Source: Amycolatopsis pithecellobii
GTDB lineage: Bacteria; Actinomycetota; Actinomycetes; Mycobacteriales; Pseudonocardiaceae
DNA length: 64,000 nt
Assembly (NCBI RefSeq): GCF_009707865.1
Contig: NZ_WMBA01000042.1
Span: forward strand, 1 to 64,000
Direction of reading: 5' to 3'
Shown here one piece after another: positions 43,718 to 52,289 of this stretch (positions are counted from its first letter, which is position 1; each line of letters starts with the position of its first letter). The notes beneath the pieces are model-generated. The model was not told the origin of the DNA. It did no database searches and saw nothing but the letters and a program-made list of their open reading frames with translations. The position numbers and the translations under genes are program-made.

Positions 43718-44767
43718 ATGAAAGCATTCGTGATGAAGGAAATCGGCCGCGTCGGTTTTCTGGAAAAACCACTGCCGCGCCCTGGCCCGAATGACGCCGT
43801 GGTCCGCACGACGAGAGCGCTCATCTGCACCTCGGATTCGCATACCGTCGCCGGCGGCATCGGGCCGCGGGAAAATCTGACACTCGGCCATGAAGCGGTC
43901 GGCGTGGTCCATGACGTGGGCAGCGAAGTGAAGATCTTCCAGCCCGGCGACCGTGTTCTGGTCGGCGCCATCACGCCCGAATGGGGACAGCCCGCGGCGC
44001 AGGCCGGGTATTCCTCGCAGTCGGGTGCACCGCTGGGTGGCTGGAAATTTTCGAATTCCAAGGACGGCGTGTTCGCCGAGTACTTCCACGTGAACGAAGC
44101 CGACGCGAATATGGCGAAGATTCCGGATGCTGTTCCCGACGATATGGCGGTGTACTGCGCCGACATGCTCTCCACCGGATTCATGGGCGCGGAGCACGGG
44201 AACATCCCGATCGGCGGAACCGTCGCGGTACTCGCCCAAGGGCCCGTGGGACTGATGGCGACCGCGGGAGCCCGGCTTCGCGGAGCAGGTTTCGTCATCG
44301 GCGTCGAATCGGTTCCCGCCCGGCAGACGCTCGCCCGGACCTATGGCGCGGACGAAATCGTGGACTTCACGAAAGAGGACGTCGTGGACCGGATTTTCGA
44401 GCTGACCGGACGCGAGGGGGTGGACACCGCGATCGAAGCACTCGGCGCGGACAGCACATTCCAGACCGCAGTCAAGATCACGAAACCCGGTGGCACGGTA
44501 TCCAACACCGGCTACTTCGGGGAAGGAGAATTCGTGCGCATTCCGCGTGTCGAATGGGGCGTGGGAATGGCCGACAAAACCATCGCGACCGGACTGTGTC
44601 CCGGCGGCAGATTACGCATGGAAAGACTGTTACGGGTACTGGAGAACAAACGCGTCGATCCGACACTCATGACGACCCACACGTTCCGCTTCGACGAAAT
44701 GGAACGAGCCTTCGAGGTCGCCGACCGGAAACTTGACGATGTCATCAAGCCACTTATCGTATTCTGA
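43718..44767 (+). CDS. Zinc-dependent alcohol dehydrogenase (isopropanol-dehydrogenase-like)
   Basis: A 349-residue MDR alcohol dehydrogenase. Catalytic zinc ligands are Cys in LICTSDSH near residue 38, His-Glu in LGHEAVG near 60, and Asp in YCADMLSTG near 150, the pattern of thermoanaerobic secondary alcohol dehydrogenases. The cofactor loop AQGPVGLMA is near 176. The structural-zinc cysteines are absent, as in that group. I prefer the ATG at 43718, where family homology starts; 43700 is also possible. It shares a base with the next start (TGATG). Confidence 0.9.
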   Translation: MKAFVMKEIGRVGFLEKPLPRPGPNDAVVRTTRALICTSDSHTVAGGIGPRENLTLGHEAVGVVHDVGSEVKIFQPGDRVLVGAITPEWGQPAAQAGYSSQSGAPLGGWKFSNSKDGVFAEYFHVNEADANMAKIPDAVPDDMAVYCADMLSTGFMGAEHGNIPIGGTVAVLAQGPVGLMATAGARLRGAGFVIGVESVPARQTLARTYGADEIVDFTKEDVVDRIFELTGREGVDTAIEALGADSTFQTAVKITKPGGTVSNTGYFGEGEFVRIPRVEWGVGMADKTIATGLCPGGRLRMERLLRVLENKRVDPTLMTTHTFRFDEMERAFEVADRKLDDVIKPLIVF

Positions 44768-45837
44768 TGCGCTTTTCTTCCGGTACTCGTGGGCGCGCCG
44801 TCATCGGCGTGGCGGCGCTGGTCCTGCTGGCCGGCGTGCTCGGTGGGATCGCCGGCGCATTGCTGCGGCCCGGCGGGAGCACGGCGAGCGGGCCGGCGGC
44901 CGGGGCGCCGTGTGACGTGCCCGGGGTGGCCGCGCGGGTGCTGCCTTCGCTGGTGACGATCACCGTGCAGGGCCTGGGCGGAGCCGGGACCGGCTCGGGC
45001 TCGGTGCTGGACCGCGACGGCAATCTGCTGACCAACGACCACGTCATCGCGGCGGCGGCGGGCAACGGCGTCATCACCGTGGACTTCGCCCGGGGGCAGG
45101 CACGGGTGCCGGCCCGGATCGTCGGTCGTGACCCGGCGACCGACCTCGCGGTGATCAGGGTGGCGCCGGACGCGGCGCAACTCACCCCGATCGCGGTCGG
45201 CGAGTCCGCCGCGCTGGTGGTGGGCCAGCCGGTGGTCGCGGCGGGCTCCCCGCTCGGCCTGACCGGCACGATCACCTCGGGGACGGTGAGTGCGCTCAAC
45301 CGGTACATCGATGTCGGGCAGGGCGCCGCACCCGCCACGCTGGTCAACGCCGTGCAGACCGACGCCGCCATCAACCCCGGCAACAGCGGAGGCCCGCTGA
45401 CCGACTGCGCCGGACGCCAGATCGGCGTCAGTTCGGCCGGCGCCAAGACGCCCGGCAGCGAAGGCGGCGGCAGTATCGGCCTGAACTTCGCCATTCCCAT
45501 GGACTTCGCGCGCTCGGTGGCGGATCAGCTGATCCGGACGGGGCGGGCCACCCACCCTGGCATCGGCGTGCTCGCCGTCACCGTCACCGCCGAGATGGCC
45601 ACCGCCACCGGCCTGGTGCGGGGCGCGCTGGTGCAGCAGGTCGTGCCGGCGCTCGGCGCCGCACAGGCCGGGATCCGCGCCGGCGACGTGATCACCAGTG
45701 TCGGCGGCACGCCGGTGAACAGCGTGGACCAGATGCTCGTCGCGATCCGCGCCCGCAACCCGGGTGAAACCGTCCAACTGACCTATGTCCGGAATGGCGC
45801 CCAGCAGAGCACAAATGTTGCGGTGAGCGGAACCTAG
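44767..45837 (+). CDS. Membrane-anchored HtrA/S1C serine protease with PDZ domain
   Basis: A 356-residue trypsin-like protease. One N-terminal helix (about residues 12-35) anchors it with the catalytic domain outside. The triad is His in TNDHVIAA near 98, Asp in ATDLAVIRV near 130, and Ser in NPGNSGGPL near 208. A PDZ domain (GIGVLAVTVTAEMATATGL to the end) binds substrate C-termini. It handles misfolded or signal proteins at the cell envelope. Its start overlaps the alcohol dehydrogenase stop, though the functional link is obscure. Confidence 0.92.
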   Translation: MRFSSGTRGRAVIGVAALVLLAGVLGGIAGALLRPGGSTASGPAAGAPCDVPGVAARVLPSLVTITVQGLGGAGTGSGSVLDRDGNLLTNDHVIAAAAGNGVITVDFARGQARVPARIVGRDPATDLAVIRVAPDAAQLTPIAVGESAALVVGQPVVAAGSPLGLTGTITSGTVSALNRYIDVGQGAAPATLVNAVQTDAAINPGNSGGPLTDCAGRQIGVSSAGAKTPGSEGGGSIGLNFAIPMDFARSVADQLIRTGRATHPGIGVLAVTVTAEMATATGLVRGALVQQVVPALGAAQAGIRAGDVITSVGGTPVNSVDQMLVAIRARNPGETVQLTYVRNGAQQSTNVAVSGT

Positions 45838-45844
45838 GCGCCGG

Positions 45845-46735
45845 TTATCTTTTATATCTTTCCGGCGCGGACGATCGCTGCGCGTCGCGGTCGGCGGAGT
45901 CCTGCAACAGCGGGGAACGGGCCAGCAGCACGGTGCACACCCCGATGAGCCCGGCGCCGGCGACGGCGGCCGCGATCCAGCCGCCACCGCGGGTGTTCTC
46001 GCCGAACACGACGATTCCCCATGCCATGGACACCAGCGGGTTGGCGAGCGTGAGCCCCGGCTGCGACGCCACCAGCCGCCCCGCCCGCAACGCGTTCTGC
46101 AGCAGGAAGAACCCGGCGGGTCCGATCACGATGAGCGCGTAGGTCTGCCAAGCTTGAAAACCTTTTCCGACGGCGAACGCGGCGGTCAGCCCCGACACCA
46201 GCGCCGCGGTGAACCCGAACCAGCTTCCCGCCGCGATCCCGAGGAACGCGGCACGGCGCTCGTCGCGTGCCCGGTGACCGAGGATCAGCAGCAGCGCCAC
46301 GAAAAGGCCGGTGGCCACGCACCCGAACAGCCATCGCACCCCGGAAGCCGCATACGCGTTGCCTCCCGACGGCGCCAAGCCGACCAAGAGCAGCGCCACC
46401 CCCGCGCTCATGCCGCCGATCGCGGACCACTCACGGGTATGCAGCCGCACCTTGAACATCCGGCTCGACAACATCAGCGTGAAGGCCAGCTCCACGACGA
46501 GCAGCGGCTGGATCAACATGATCGGTCCGGTCGCCAGCGCCGCGACCTGCAGTGCGAAACCCACGAGGATCGAGGTGACACCGCCGAGCCACGCCGGCTG
46601 GCGGGCCAGGTCCCACAGGATGTGGAACGACAGCCGCCCGCTTTCCGGTTCGCGGCGGGCGGCTTTGCGTTGCAGGACCGAAGCCGTCGCGTTCGCCGCG
46701 GCCGCGGCAACCGCCAGCACGACGCTCACGATCAT
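45845..46735 (-). CDS. DMT-family membrane transporter
   Basis: A 296-residue protein with about nine or ten hydrophobic segments. The pattern starts VSVVLAVAAAAANATASVLQRKAARRE and includes GPIMLIQPLLVVELAFTLMLSSRM, which is typical of actinobacterial DMT proteins related to the magnesium-transporter NIPA-like group. It ends with a short polar tail. The substrate is unknown. It converges with the protease gene (7-bp gap) and diverges from the phosphotriesterase-like gene. Confidence 0.85.
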   Translation of the reverse strand: MIVSVVLAVAAAAANATASVLQRKAARREPESGRLSFHILWDLARQPAWLGGVTSILVGFALQVAALATGPIMLIQPLLVVELAFTLMLSSRMFKVRLHTREWSAIGGMSAGVALLLVGLAPSGGNAYAASGVRWLFGCVATGLFVALLLILGHRARDERRAAFLGIAAGSWFGFTAALVSGLTAAFAVGKGFQAWQTYALIVIGPAGFFLLQNALRAGRLVASQPGLTLANPLVSMAWGIVVFGENTRGGGWIAAAVAGAGLIGVCTVLLARSPLLQDSADRDAQRSSAPERYKR

Positions 46736-46807
46736 GACTTTCCTCCGGCACTTTTGTCTCACGTTAGGTGCTGTGCCGGGGTACCACCGATGACCGAGGT
46801 TGAAATT

Positions 46808-46827
46808 TTTTGTATTTAATCACAAAA
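46808..46827. promoter_or_regulatory. A/T-rich inverted repeat upstream of the phosphotriesterase-like gene
   Basis: TTTTGT and ACAAAA flank ATTTAATC, ending 43 bp before the ATG at 46871. The core TTTAATCA also occurs in the site at 55641-55655, so the same regulator (perhaps the GntR protein at 57739-58443) may act here. It stands out sharply from the G/C-rich surroundings. Confidence 0.4.
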
Positions 46828-46870
46828 TGAGTCCCGGCAGGTTCGCCGCGAACCTGGGAACGGAGCCGGC

Positions 46871-47938
46871 ATGCACGCGGATCTCGCCGGGAAGGTCATG
46901 ACCGTCCTCGGTCCGGTCGAGGCCGGCGAACTCGGCGTCACGCTCCCCCACGAACACGTCATCAAGGATTCCGCAGACCGGTTCCCGCCGCCTGCCGAGG
47001 CGGGCGAGCGGGCCGCGTTCGAGCAGCCGCTGAACTTGGAAAACCTGCACCGGGTCACCTACGGCAGGTTCGGCGCCGTCCGGGACAACACCCGGCTCGT
47101 CGACGAAGACTGCGCCATCGACGAACTGTGGCGGTTCCGCGACGCCGGTGGCGGCGCGGTGGTCGACCAGACGTCGGCCGGCATGAACGGCGACCCGGCG
47201 GCCCTGGCACGTATCTCGGCCGCGGCCGGGGTGCACATCATCGCCGGCTGCGGCTACTACCTCGGCCGCTTCCATCCCCCGCGGGTCGCCGCACTGTCCG
47301 AAAAGGACTTGACCGCCGAGCTGGTCCGCGACCTGACCGAAGGCATCGGCGGCACCGGTGTGCGGGCCGGTGTCATCGGGGAGATCGGCTGTTCGTGGCC
47401 ATGGCACCCCGGCGAGGAGAAGGTGGTTCGTGCGGCCGTCGCGGCACAGCGCGAAAGCGGAGTCGGGCTGTCGGTCCATCCCAGTCCCAACCCGGGCAGC
47501 CCGGCGCGGATCCTGCGGCTGCTCGAATCGCTGCACGCCCCGCTGGAGCGCATCGTGATCTGTCATATGGACCGCGTCGGTTACCCCTTGCCCACTCGGC
47601 TGGACCTGCTGCGGTCCGGGCTGTTCATCGAATACGACACGTTCGGCTACCACGTGCATCCGATTCTCGCCGCCACGCGGGAAGGGGCGCTGCCGTCCAT
47701 GTTGAACGACGTCGCCCGCGTGCAGCAGATCGTCGAACTCGTCGAACTGGGCTATGAACGGCAAATCCTCGTCTCGCACGACACGGCGTTCAAGCACGCG
47801 CTGACGAAATGGGGCGGCCAAGGGTATGCCCATCTGCCCGCGAACGTGACCCCGTACTTCGAAACCTACGGCCTCACTGGGGAACACATCGAGCAGCTCA
47901 TGGTGCACAATCCCCGGCGGCTGCTGGAAATCAGTTGA
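46871..47938 (+). CDS. Phosphotriesterase-family metal hydrolase (lactonase-like)
   Basis: A 355-residue TIM-barrel amidohydrolase. Metal ligands: HEH in LPHEHVI near residue 27, His in LSVHPSP near 200 and His in VICHMDR near 230, Asp in VSHDTAF near 300. The bridging position reads GVIGEIGCSW, with Glu where phosphotriesterases have carboxylated Lys; this is the PHP-like form. Substrates are likely lactones or esters. GGAG precedes the ATG by five bases. Its last 8 bp overlap the convergent DAO gene. Confidence 0.88.
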   Translation: MHADLAGKVMTVLGPVEAGELGVTLPHEHVIKDSADRFPPPAEAGERAAFEQPLNLENLHRVTYGRFGAVRDNTRLVDEDCAIDELWRFRDAGGGAVVDQTSAGMNGDPAALARISAAAGVHIIAGCGYYLGRFHPPRVAALSEKDLTAELVRDLTEGIGGTGVRAGVIGEIGCSWPWHPGEEKVVRAAVAAQRESGVGLSVHPSPNPGSPARILRLLESLHAPLERIVICHMDRVGYPLPTRLDLLRSGLFIEYDTFGYHVHPILAATREGALPSMLNDVARVQQIVELVELGYERQILVSHDTAFKHALTKWGGQGYAHLPANVTPYFETYGLTGEHIEQLMVHNPRRLLEIS

Positions 47939-49025
47939 ACCGGCCCGGTTCGAACGGGCTCAGCCCGCCTGATGTCTCACCGCGAATCGACGCCGCCGCC
48001 AGCATCCCGAAGCCGGGCGCGGTCTGGATACCGAACCCGGCAAGGCCCGCCAGCCAGAACATCGCCGGCACCGCAAGGGAAAAGCCCACCACCGGCAGGC
48101 CATCGGGAGAAAAGCACTGCAACCCGGCCCACGCGGTGGTCACACTGCGCAGGTCCAGTTCGGTCGCGGCGTTGATGTCCTCGATCGCCCTCGCGATGGC
48201 GAGTTCGTCCGGTTTCGGGTCGTGCGCGGGCACGACCGTCCGGTCGATGGGCGAGCACAGGTAACCGGTGCCTTCCGGTTTGACGTAGAACGCGCCCGAC
48301 GCCGAAGCGACCATCGCGCCGCCCGGCACCGGCGGGCACGCGTGACTGCGGGCGAGAAACGCCGAACGCCGCTGGATACGCAGTGGTACAGACCCATCGC
48401 CGAGGGTCGCCGCGATCTCCGCCGCCCATCCCCCGCCGGCGTTGACGACGACATCCGCGCGTACCGTGCGTCCGTCCGCCGCGGCCAGCCGCCAGTCCCC
48501 GTGGTGTTCGGCGGAAACCAAGCGCCAGCCCGTCTGCACCTGACCGCCGCGGGTTCGTAATCCCTTCAGATAGCCCGAAATCAGCCCATGCACGTCGATG
48601 TCCATGGCGCTCTCGTCGAGCATCGCGACGGCCACCGCCTCGGCACGCAGCAACGGCGCGATCTCCGGAACCTCGGTGCGGTCGACGATTCGGGTGTCCG
48701 ATGTGGACGCACACACCTCCTGGAACCGGGTCCACGCGTCCACCGCGTGCGCCCGGTCCGCGAACCACAGGACCGGCCGCGGCGTCACCAGTGGTGCGCC
48801 GAACGGCGGCTCCTTCAGCAACGGCAGGCCCAACCGGGTCGCCGGCCGGATCCGCGGCGGGCCGTAGCCGAGTGCGAGCGTGCCCGCCGACCGGCCGGTG
48901 GCGTGCAGACCGACGCCCGAATCCGCTTCCAGCACCAGGACTTTCCGGTCGGCGGCCAGCTCGTAGGCGACCGCCATGCCGGCGATCCCGCCGCCGACGA
49001 CCGCGACGTCGACCCGGTCGGTCAC
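47931..49025 (-). CDS. DAO-family FAD-dependent amine/amino-acid oxidase
   Basis: A 364-residue flavoprotein. VAVVGGGIAGMAVAYELA at residues 6-23 binds FAD, ATGRSAGTLALGYGPP near 48 is the usual second block, and the C-terminus ends with FGIQTAPGFGMLAA. It resembles glycine oxidase and sarcosine oxidase-like proteins and would oxidatively deaminate an amine or amino acid. The GTG start overlaps the M20 gene stop (GTGA). It is the last gene of the seven-gene catabolic operon. Confidence 0.88.
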   Translation of the reverse strand: MTDRVDVAVVGGGIAGMAVAYELAADRKVLVLEADSGVGLHATGRSAGTLALGYGPPRIRPATRLGLPLLKEPPFGAPLVTPRPVLWFADRAHAVDAWTRFQEVCASTSDTRIVDRTEVPEIAPLLRAEAVAVAMLDESAMDIDVHGLISGYLKGLRTRGGQVQTGWRLVSAEHHGDWRLAAADGRTVRADVVVNAGGGWAAEIAATLGDGSVPLRIQRRSAFLARSHACPPVPGGAMVASASGAFYVKPEGTGYLCSPIDRTVVPAHDPKPDELAIARAIEDINAATELDLRSVTTAWAGLQCFSPDGLPVVGFSLAVPAMFWLAGLAGFGIQTAPGFGMLAAASIRGETSGGLSPFEPGRFN

Positions 49026-50194
49026 CGCGGCCGTCGCAGCCAGGAGTCGTAAACCCGCGCCGCCAGGCCGAGTTCGGTGACCTCGCACCATTCTTCGGCG
49101 GCATGCGCTTGCTCGACCGCACCCGGCCCGAATACGACCAGCTGTTCGGCGATATCGCCGTAGACGAACGCGTTCGTGCCCAGCGTCGAGATGTCCGGCG
49201 CGTGCCCGGACCATTTCGCGATCGACGTGCACAGCGGCGAGTCCGGCGGCCGGTACACCGCGCGCCAGCCCAGCGACTGCTCCACCGTCACCGGCATCGA
49301 AACCCTGGGTAGCAGCCGGTTTGTCAGCTCCTTGGCCACTTCGCCGGGCTCCTCGCCGGGAACGAGGCGACGGCCGGCGTACACCGTGCAGGTGTCCGGA
49401 ATGATGTTTCGACTATGGCCACCGTCGATCATCGTCACCGCGACCGAACCCTTGCCGACCTCGGTCGTGGCCGGGCCCGCCTGCAAACGATCGTGTTCGG
49501 CCTCCAGCAAGGCCACCAGCCGCGCCGCTCCGTAGATCGCGTTCGACGCCTGTTCCGGACGCGACGAGTGACCCGCCTTGCCGTGCACGGTGAAATGCAG
49601 GCCGAGACCGCCCTTGTGCCCGAAAACCGGCGCGCACGACGTCGGTTCGGACACCAGAAGCTCAGCCAGCACAACACCTTTCGCCGTCAGCCAGTCCCGG
49701 AAGGCGCACGCGCCGAGCAGGCCGGCGGCTTCCTCGCCGACGGTGCCGACCACGAGGAGATTCGCTGTCGGCCGGACACCGTCGGCCTGAAACCGTTCGA
49801 GCACGGCGAGCATCGAGGCCAGCGCACCCTTGGTGTCCACCGCGCCGCGGCCCCACACCCGGCCGTCGCGAAGTTCCCCGCTGAACGGGTCCCCGGTCAT
49901 GTGCTCGACCGCGACGGTGTCCAGGTGGGTGTCCTGCGCGATCCAGGCGTCCGTGCTGCCCTCGAAAAAGGCGTACACGTTCGGCCGCCCCGGTTCCGGG
50001 GTGTCGGCGACCTCGACCCAGCTCGCACCGAGGTCTTCCAGCCACCCGCCGAGCGCAGCCGACAACGCGGCCTCACCCGGTTCGCCCGAACGCGGGCCGG
50101 CGTTCGTCGGGTTGACACTCGGGATGCGGATCAGCCTGGCGAGCCACGCCGCCGCGGCGTCCGCCAGCTCGTCCGTCCTCTTTGGACCAGTCAT
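49022..50194 (-). CDS. M20-family metallopeptidase/amidohydrolase (ArgE/DapE-like)
   Basis: A 390-residue dizinc hydrolase. The zinc and catalytic residues are visible in DTHLDTVAVE near residue 92, GRGAVDTKGALA near 115, and the general base in VGTVGEEAAG near 148. A dimerisation domain (about 190-300) is typical. It would split an N-acyl amino acid or similar amide. The ATG overlaps the monooxygenase stop. In this operon it may release an amino acid from an aromatic amide for the DAO oxidase. Confidence 0.9.
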   Translation of the reverse strand: MTGPKRTDELADAAAAWLARLIRIPSVNPTNAGPRSGEPGEAALSAALGGWLEDLGASWVEVADTPEPGRPNVYAFFEGSTDAWIAQDTHLDTVAVEHMTGDPFSGELRDGRVWGRGAVDTKGALASMLAVLERFQADGVRPTANLLVVGTVGEEAAGLLGACAFRDWLTAKGVVLAELLVSEPTSCAPVFGHKGGLGLHFTVHGKAGHSSRPEQASNAIYGAARLVALLEAEHDRLQAGPATTEVGKGSVAVTMIDGGHSRNIIPDTCTVYAGRRLVPGEEPGEVAKELTNRLLPRVSMPVTVEQSLGWRAVYRPPDSPLCTSIAKWSGHAPDISTLGTNAFVYGDIAEQLVVFGPGAVEQAHAAEEWCEVTELGLAARVYDSWLRRPR

Positions 50195-51315
50195 GCGACG
50201 CTGGACAGCTTGTCCGCACGGGAAAGCAGACCCCGGCTCTCGAGTTCCGGCATGACGCCCTCGGCGAACCAGTAGGCCTCCTCGATATGCGGATAACCGC
50301 CCAGCACGAATTCCTCGATGCCCACGCTCCGGTATTCCTGCATCCGGTCCGCCACTTCGGTGTAGCTGCCGACCAGCGCCGTGCCCGCGCCACCACGCAC
50401 GAGGCTGACCCCGGCCCACAGGTTCGGGGCGACGACGAGCTTGTCACGCGATCCGCCGGTCAGGTCGAGCAGCCGGCGCTGCCCCTCCGAGCCGCGGCCG
50501 CGCAACGTCGCCTGTGCTTTGGCGATCACGTCGTCACTCAGCCCGTCGAGCAGCGATTCCGCCTGGCGCCAAGCGGAATCGGCGTCCGGCCGGGCGATGA
50601 CGTGCATGCGGATGCCGAAGCGCAGCGTCCGGCCCTCTTCGGCGGCGAGGGCGCGGAGGCGGTCGATCTTCTCCTTGACCGCCTCGACGGGCTCGCCCCA
50701 GGTGAGATAGACGTCCACATATTTCGCGGCCACGCGGGCAGCCTGGTCCGATGACCCTCCGAAGTAGACGGTCGGCGGCGGGTCGGGCAGATACCTGGTT
50801 GCGGCCTTCTCGACGGTGAAGAACTCGCCCTGGAAATCGAACGGGGTACCGGACCAGGCGCCGCGCATGACCGCGAGGAATTCCCCGGTCTGCCGGTATC
50901 GCTGATCCTTGTCGTACCAGTCGCCGTAGCGATGTGCCTCCGCGTCCGGGGAACCGGTGACGACGTTGAGCAGCAGCCGCCCGCCCGAGACGCGCTGATA
51001 GGTCGCGGCCATCTGCGCGGCGAGGACGGGCGAAAGCTGGCTCGGCCGGAACGCGACCATGTACTTGAGCCTGCTGGTCCCGGAAAGCAGAGCGGCGGTG
51101 GCCACCCAGGCGTCCTCGCATTGGGAACCCGTCGGCGTCAGCACGCTCTCGTAGCCGAGGCCGTCCACCACGCGCGCCACCGACGACAGGTACTCCAGCG
51201 TCGGCGCGCGGAACGACCCGGCACGCGTGCCGGCACGGTTGGCTTGGCTGGCGCCGTCATCGAGCAGTCGCCGCGCGTCCCCGCCGGTCGGCAGGAACCA
51301 GTGGATCTTGAGCAT
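50191..51315 (-). CDS. SsuD-type FMNH2-dependent monooxygenase (LLM superfamily)
   Basis: A 374-residue alkanesulfonate-monooxygenase-like enzyme. IHWFLPTGGDARRL at the start, the LTPTGSQCEDAWV segment near residue 58, RPSQLSPVLAAQMAATYQRVSGGRLLLNVVTGSP near 90-120 and VYFGGSSDQAARVAAKYVDVYLTWGEP near 190 are the SsuD pattern. It would cleave a C-S or similar bond using reduced flavin. I chose the ATG at 51315, with GAGGAGG nine bases upstream; the ATG six bases earlier is too close. No SsuE-like flavin reductase is seen nearby. Confidence 0.9.
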   Translation of the reverse strand: MLKIHWFLPTGGDARRLLDDGASQANRAGTRAGSFRAPTLEYLSSVARVVDGLGYESVLTPTGSQCEDAWVATAALLSGTSRLKYMVAFRPSQLSPVLAAQMAATYQRVSGGRLLLNVVTGSPDAEAHRYGDWYDKDQRYRQTGEFLAVMRGAWSGTPFDFQGEFFTVEKAATRYLPDPPPTVYFGGSSDQAARVAAKYVDVYLTWGEPVEAVKEKIDRLRALAAEEGRTLRFGIRMHVIARPDADSAWRQAESLLDGLSDDVIAKAQATLRGRGSEGQRRLLDLTGGSRDKLVVAPNLWAGVSLVRGGAGTALVGSYTEVADRMQEYRSVGIEEFVLGGYPHIEEAYWFAEGVMPELESRGLLSRADKLSSVA

Positions 51316-51332
51316 CGTCCTCATCCTCCTCG

Positions 51333-52289
51333 TCACAGATCGAGTTCCAGAACCGCCGTGCGGGCACGGGAAACGCAGATCATCATGGTGTCGTTCGTCG
51401 CCTGTTCGGCCGGGCTCAGCACGGAGTCGCGATGGTCCACGACGCCGCCGCACACCCGGGTCTCACACGAGCCGCAGATACCTTCGCGACAGGCGTTCGG
51501 CACGGACAGGCCCGCGGTTTCGACCGCGTCGAGGATCGACTCGCCCCGAGCGACCCGCAGTTCCGTGCCGGTGCGCGCGAGCCGGACAGTGAACGAACCA
51601 TCCACTTCGGACGACTCGACCACCTTCGGGGCGAAGCGTTCCACGTGCAGGGTCAACTCGGGCCGGGCACGCACCACCTCTTCGACGGCGCGCAGCAACC
51701 CTTCGGGACCACAACAGTAGACGGCCGTGCCCGGCGCGTAGCTCGCCACGATCTCGGTGAGCGGCGGCCTGCCGTGCACGTCTTCGGCGAACATCCGTAC
51801 CGCGGCACCGTATCCGGCCAGTTCGTCCACAAAGGCCATCGAGGCGCGGCGGCGACCGCCGTAGGTCAGACTCCACCGCGCTCCCGCCGCCCGCACCGCC
51901 GCGATCATCGGCAGGATCGGCGTGATCCCGATCCCGCCCGCGATGAACCCGTAGTCCGCCGCCTCGGTCAGCTCGAAGTTGTTGCGCGGCGAGCCGACGC
52001 TCAGCTTGTCGCCGGGCCGCAGTGTGGTGCTGATGAAGCGGGAACCGCCGCGGCTGTCCGGTTCGTTGAGCACCCCCAGCCGCCAGCGGCGCCGGTCCTG
52101 GGGATCGCCGGACAGCGAGTACTGGCGCACCAAGCCGTTGGGCAGTGCGACGTCCACATGGGAACCCGGCTCCCATGACGGAAGCTCACCACCGTCCAGC
52201 GGTACCAATTCGAGCGAGTAGACGTCCTCGGCTTCGAGGCGAAGCTGTTTGACCACGACGTCGGTCGTCTGTCCTATCTCGACGGTCAT
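51333..52289 (-). CDS. PDR/VanB-family Rieske oxygenase reductase
   Basis: A 318-residue electron-transfer protein with three parts: flavin domain (RQYSLSGDPQ near residue 55), NAD(P)H domain (GGIGITPILPM near 118, CCGPEGLL near 190), and C-terminal plant-type [2Fe-2S] domain with CREGICGSC near 265 and a last cysteine in MMICVSRA. It supplies electrons to an aromatic-ring oxygenase, here almost certainly the Rieske protein in the same operon. Its start overlaps the TPP enzyme stop. Confidence 0.93.
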   Translation of the reverse strand: MTVEIGQTTDVVVKQLRLEAEDVYSLELVPLDGGELPSWEPGSHVDVALPNGLVRQYSLSGDPQDRRRWRLGVLNEPDSRGGSRFISTTLRPGDKLSVGSPRNNFELTEAADYGFIAGGIGITPILPMIAAVRAAGARWSLTYGGRRRASMAFVDELAGYGAAVRMFAEDVHGRPPLTEIVASYAPGTAVYCCGPEGLLRAVEEVVRARPELTLHVERFAPKVVESSEVDGSFTVRLARTGTELRVARGESILDAVETAGLSVPNACREGICGSCETRVCGGVVDHRDSVLSPAEQATNDTMMICVSRARTAVLELDL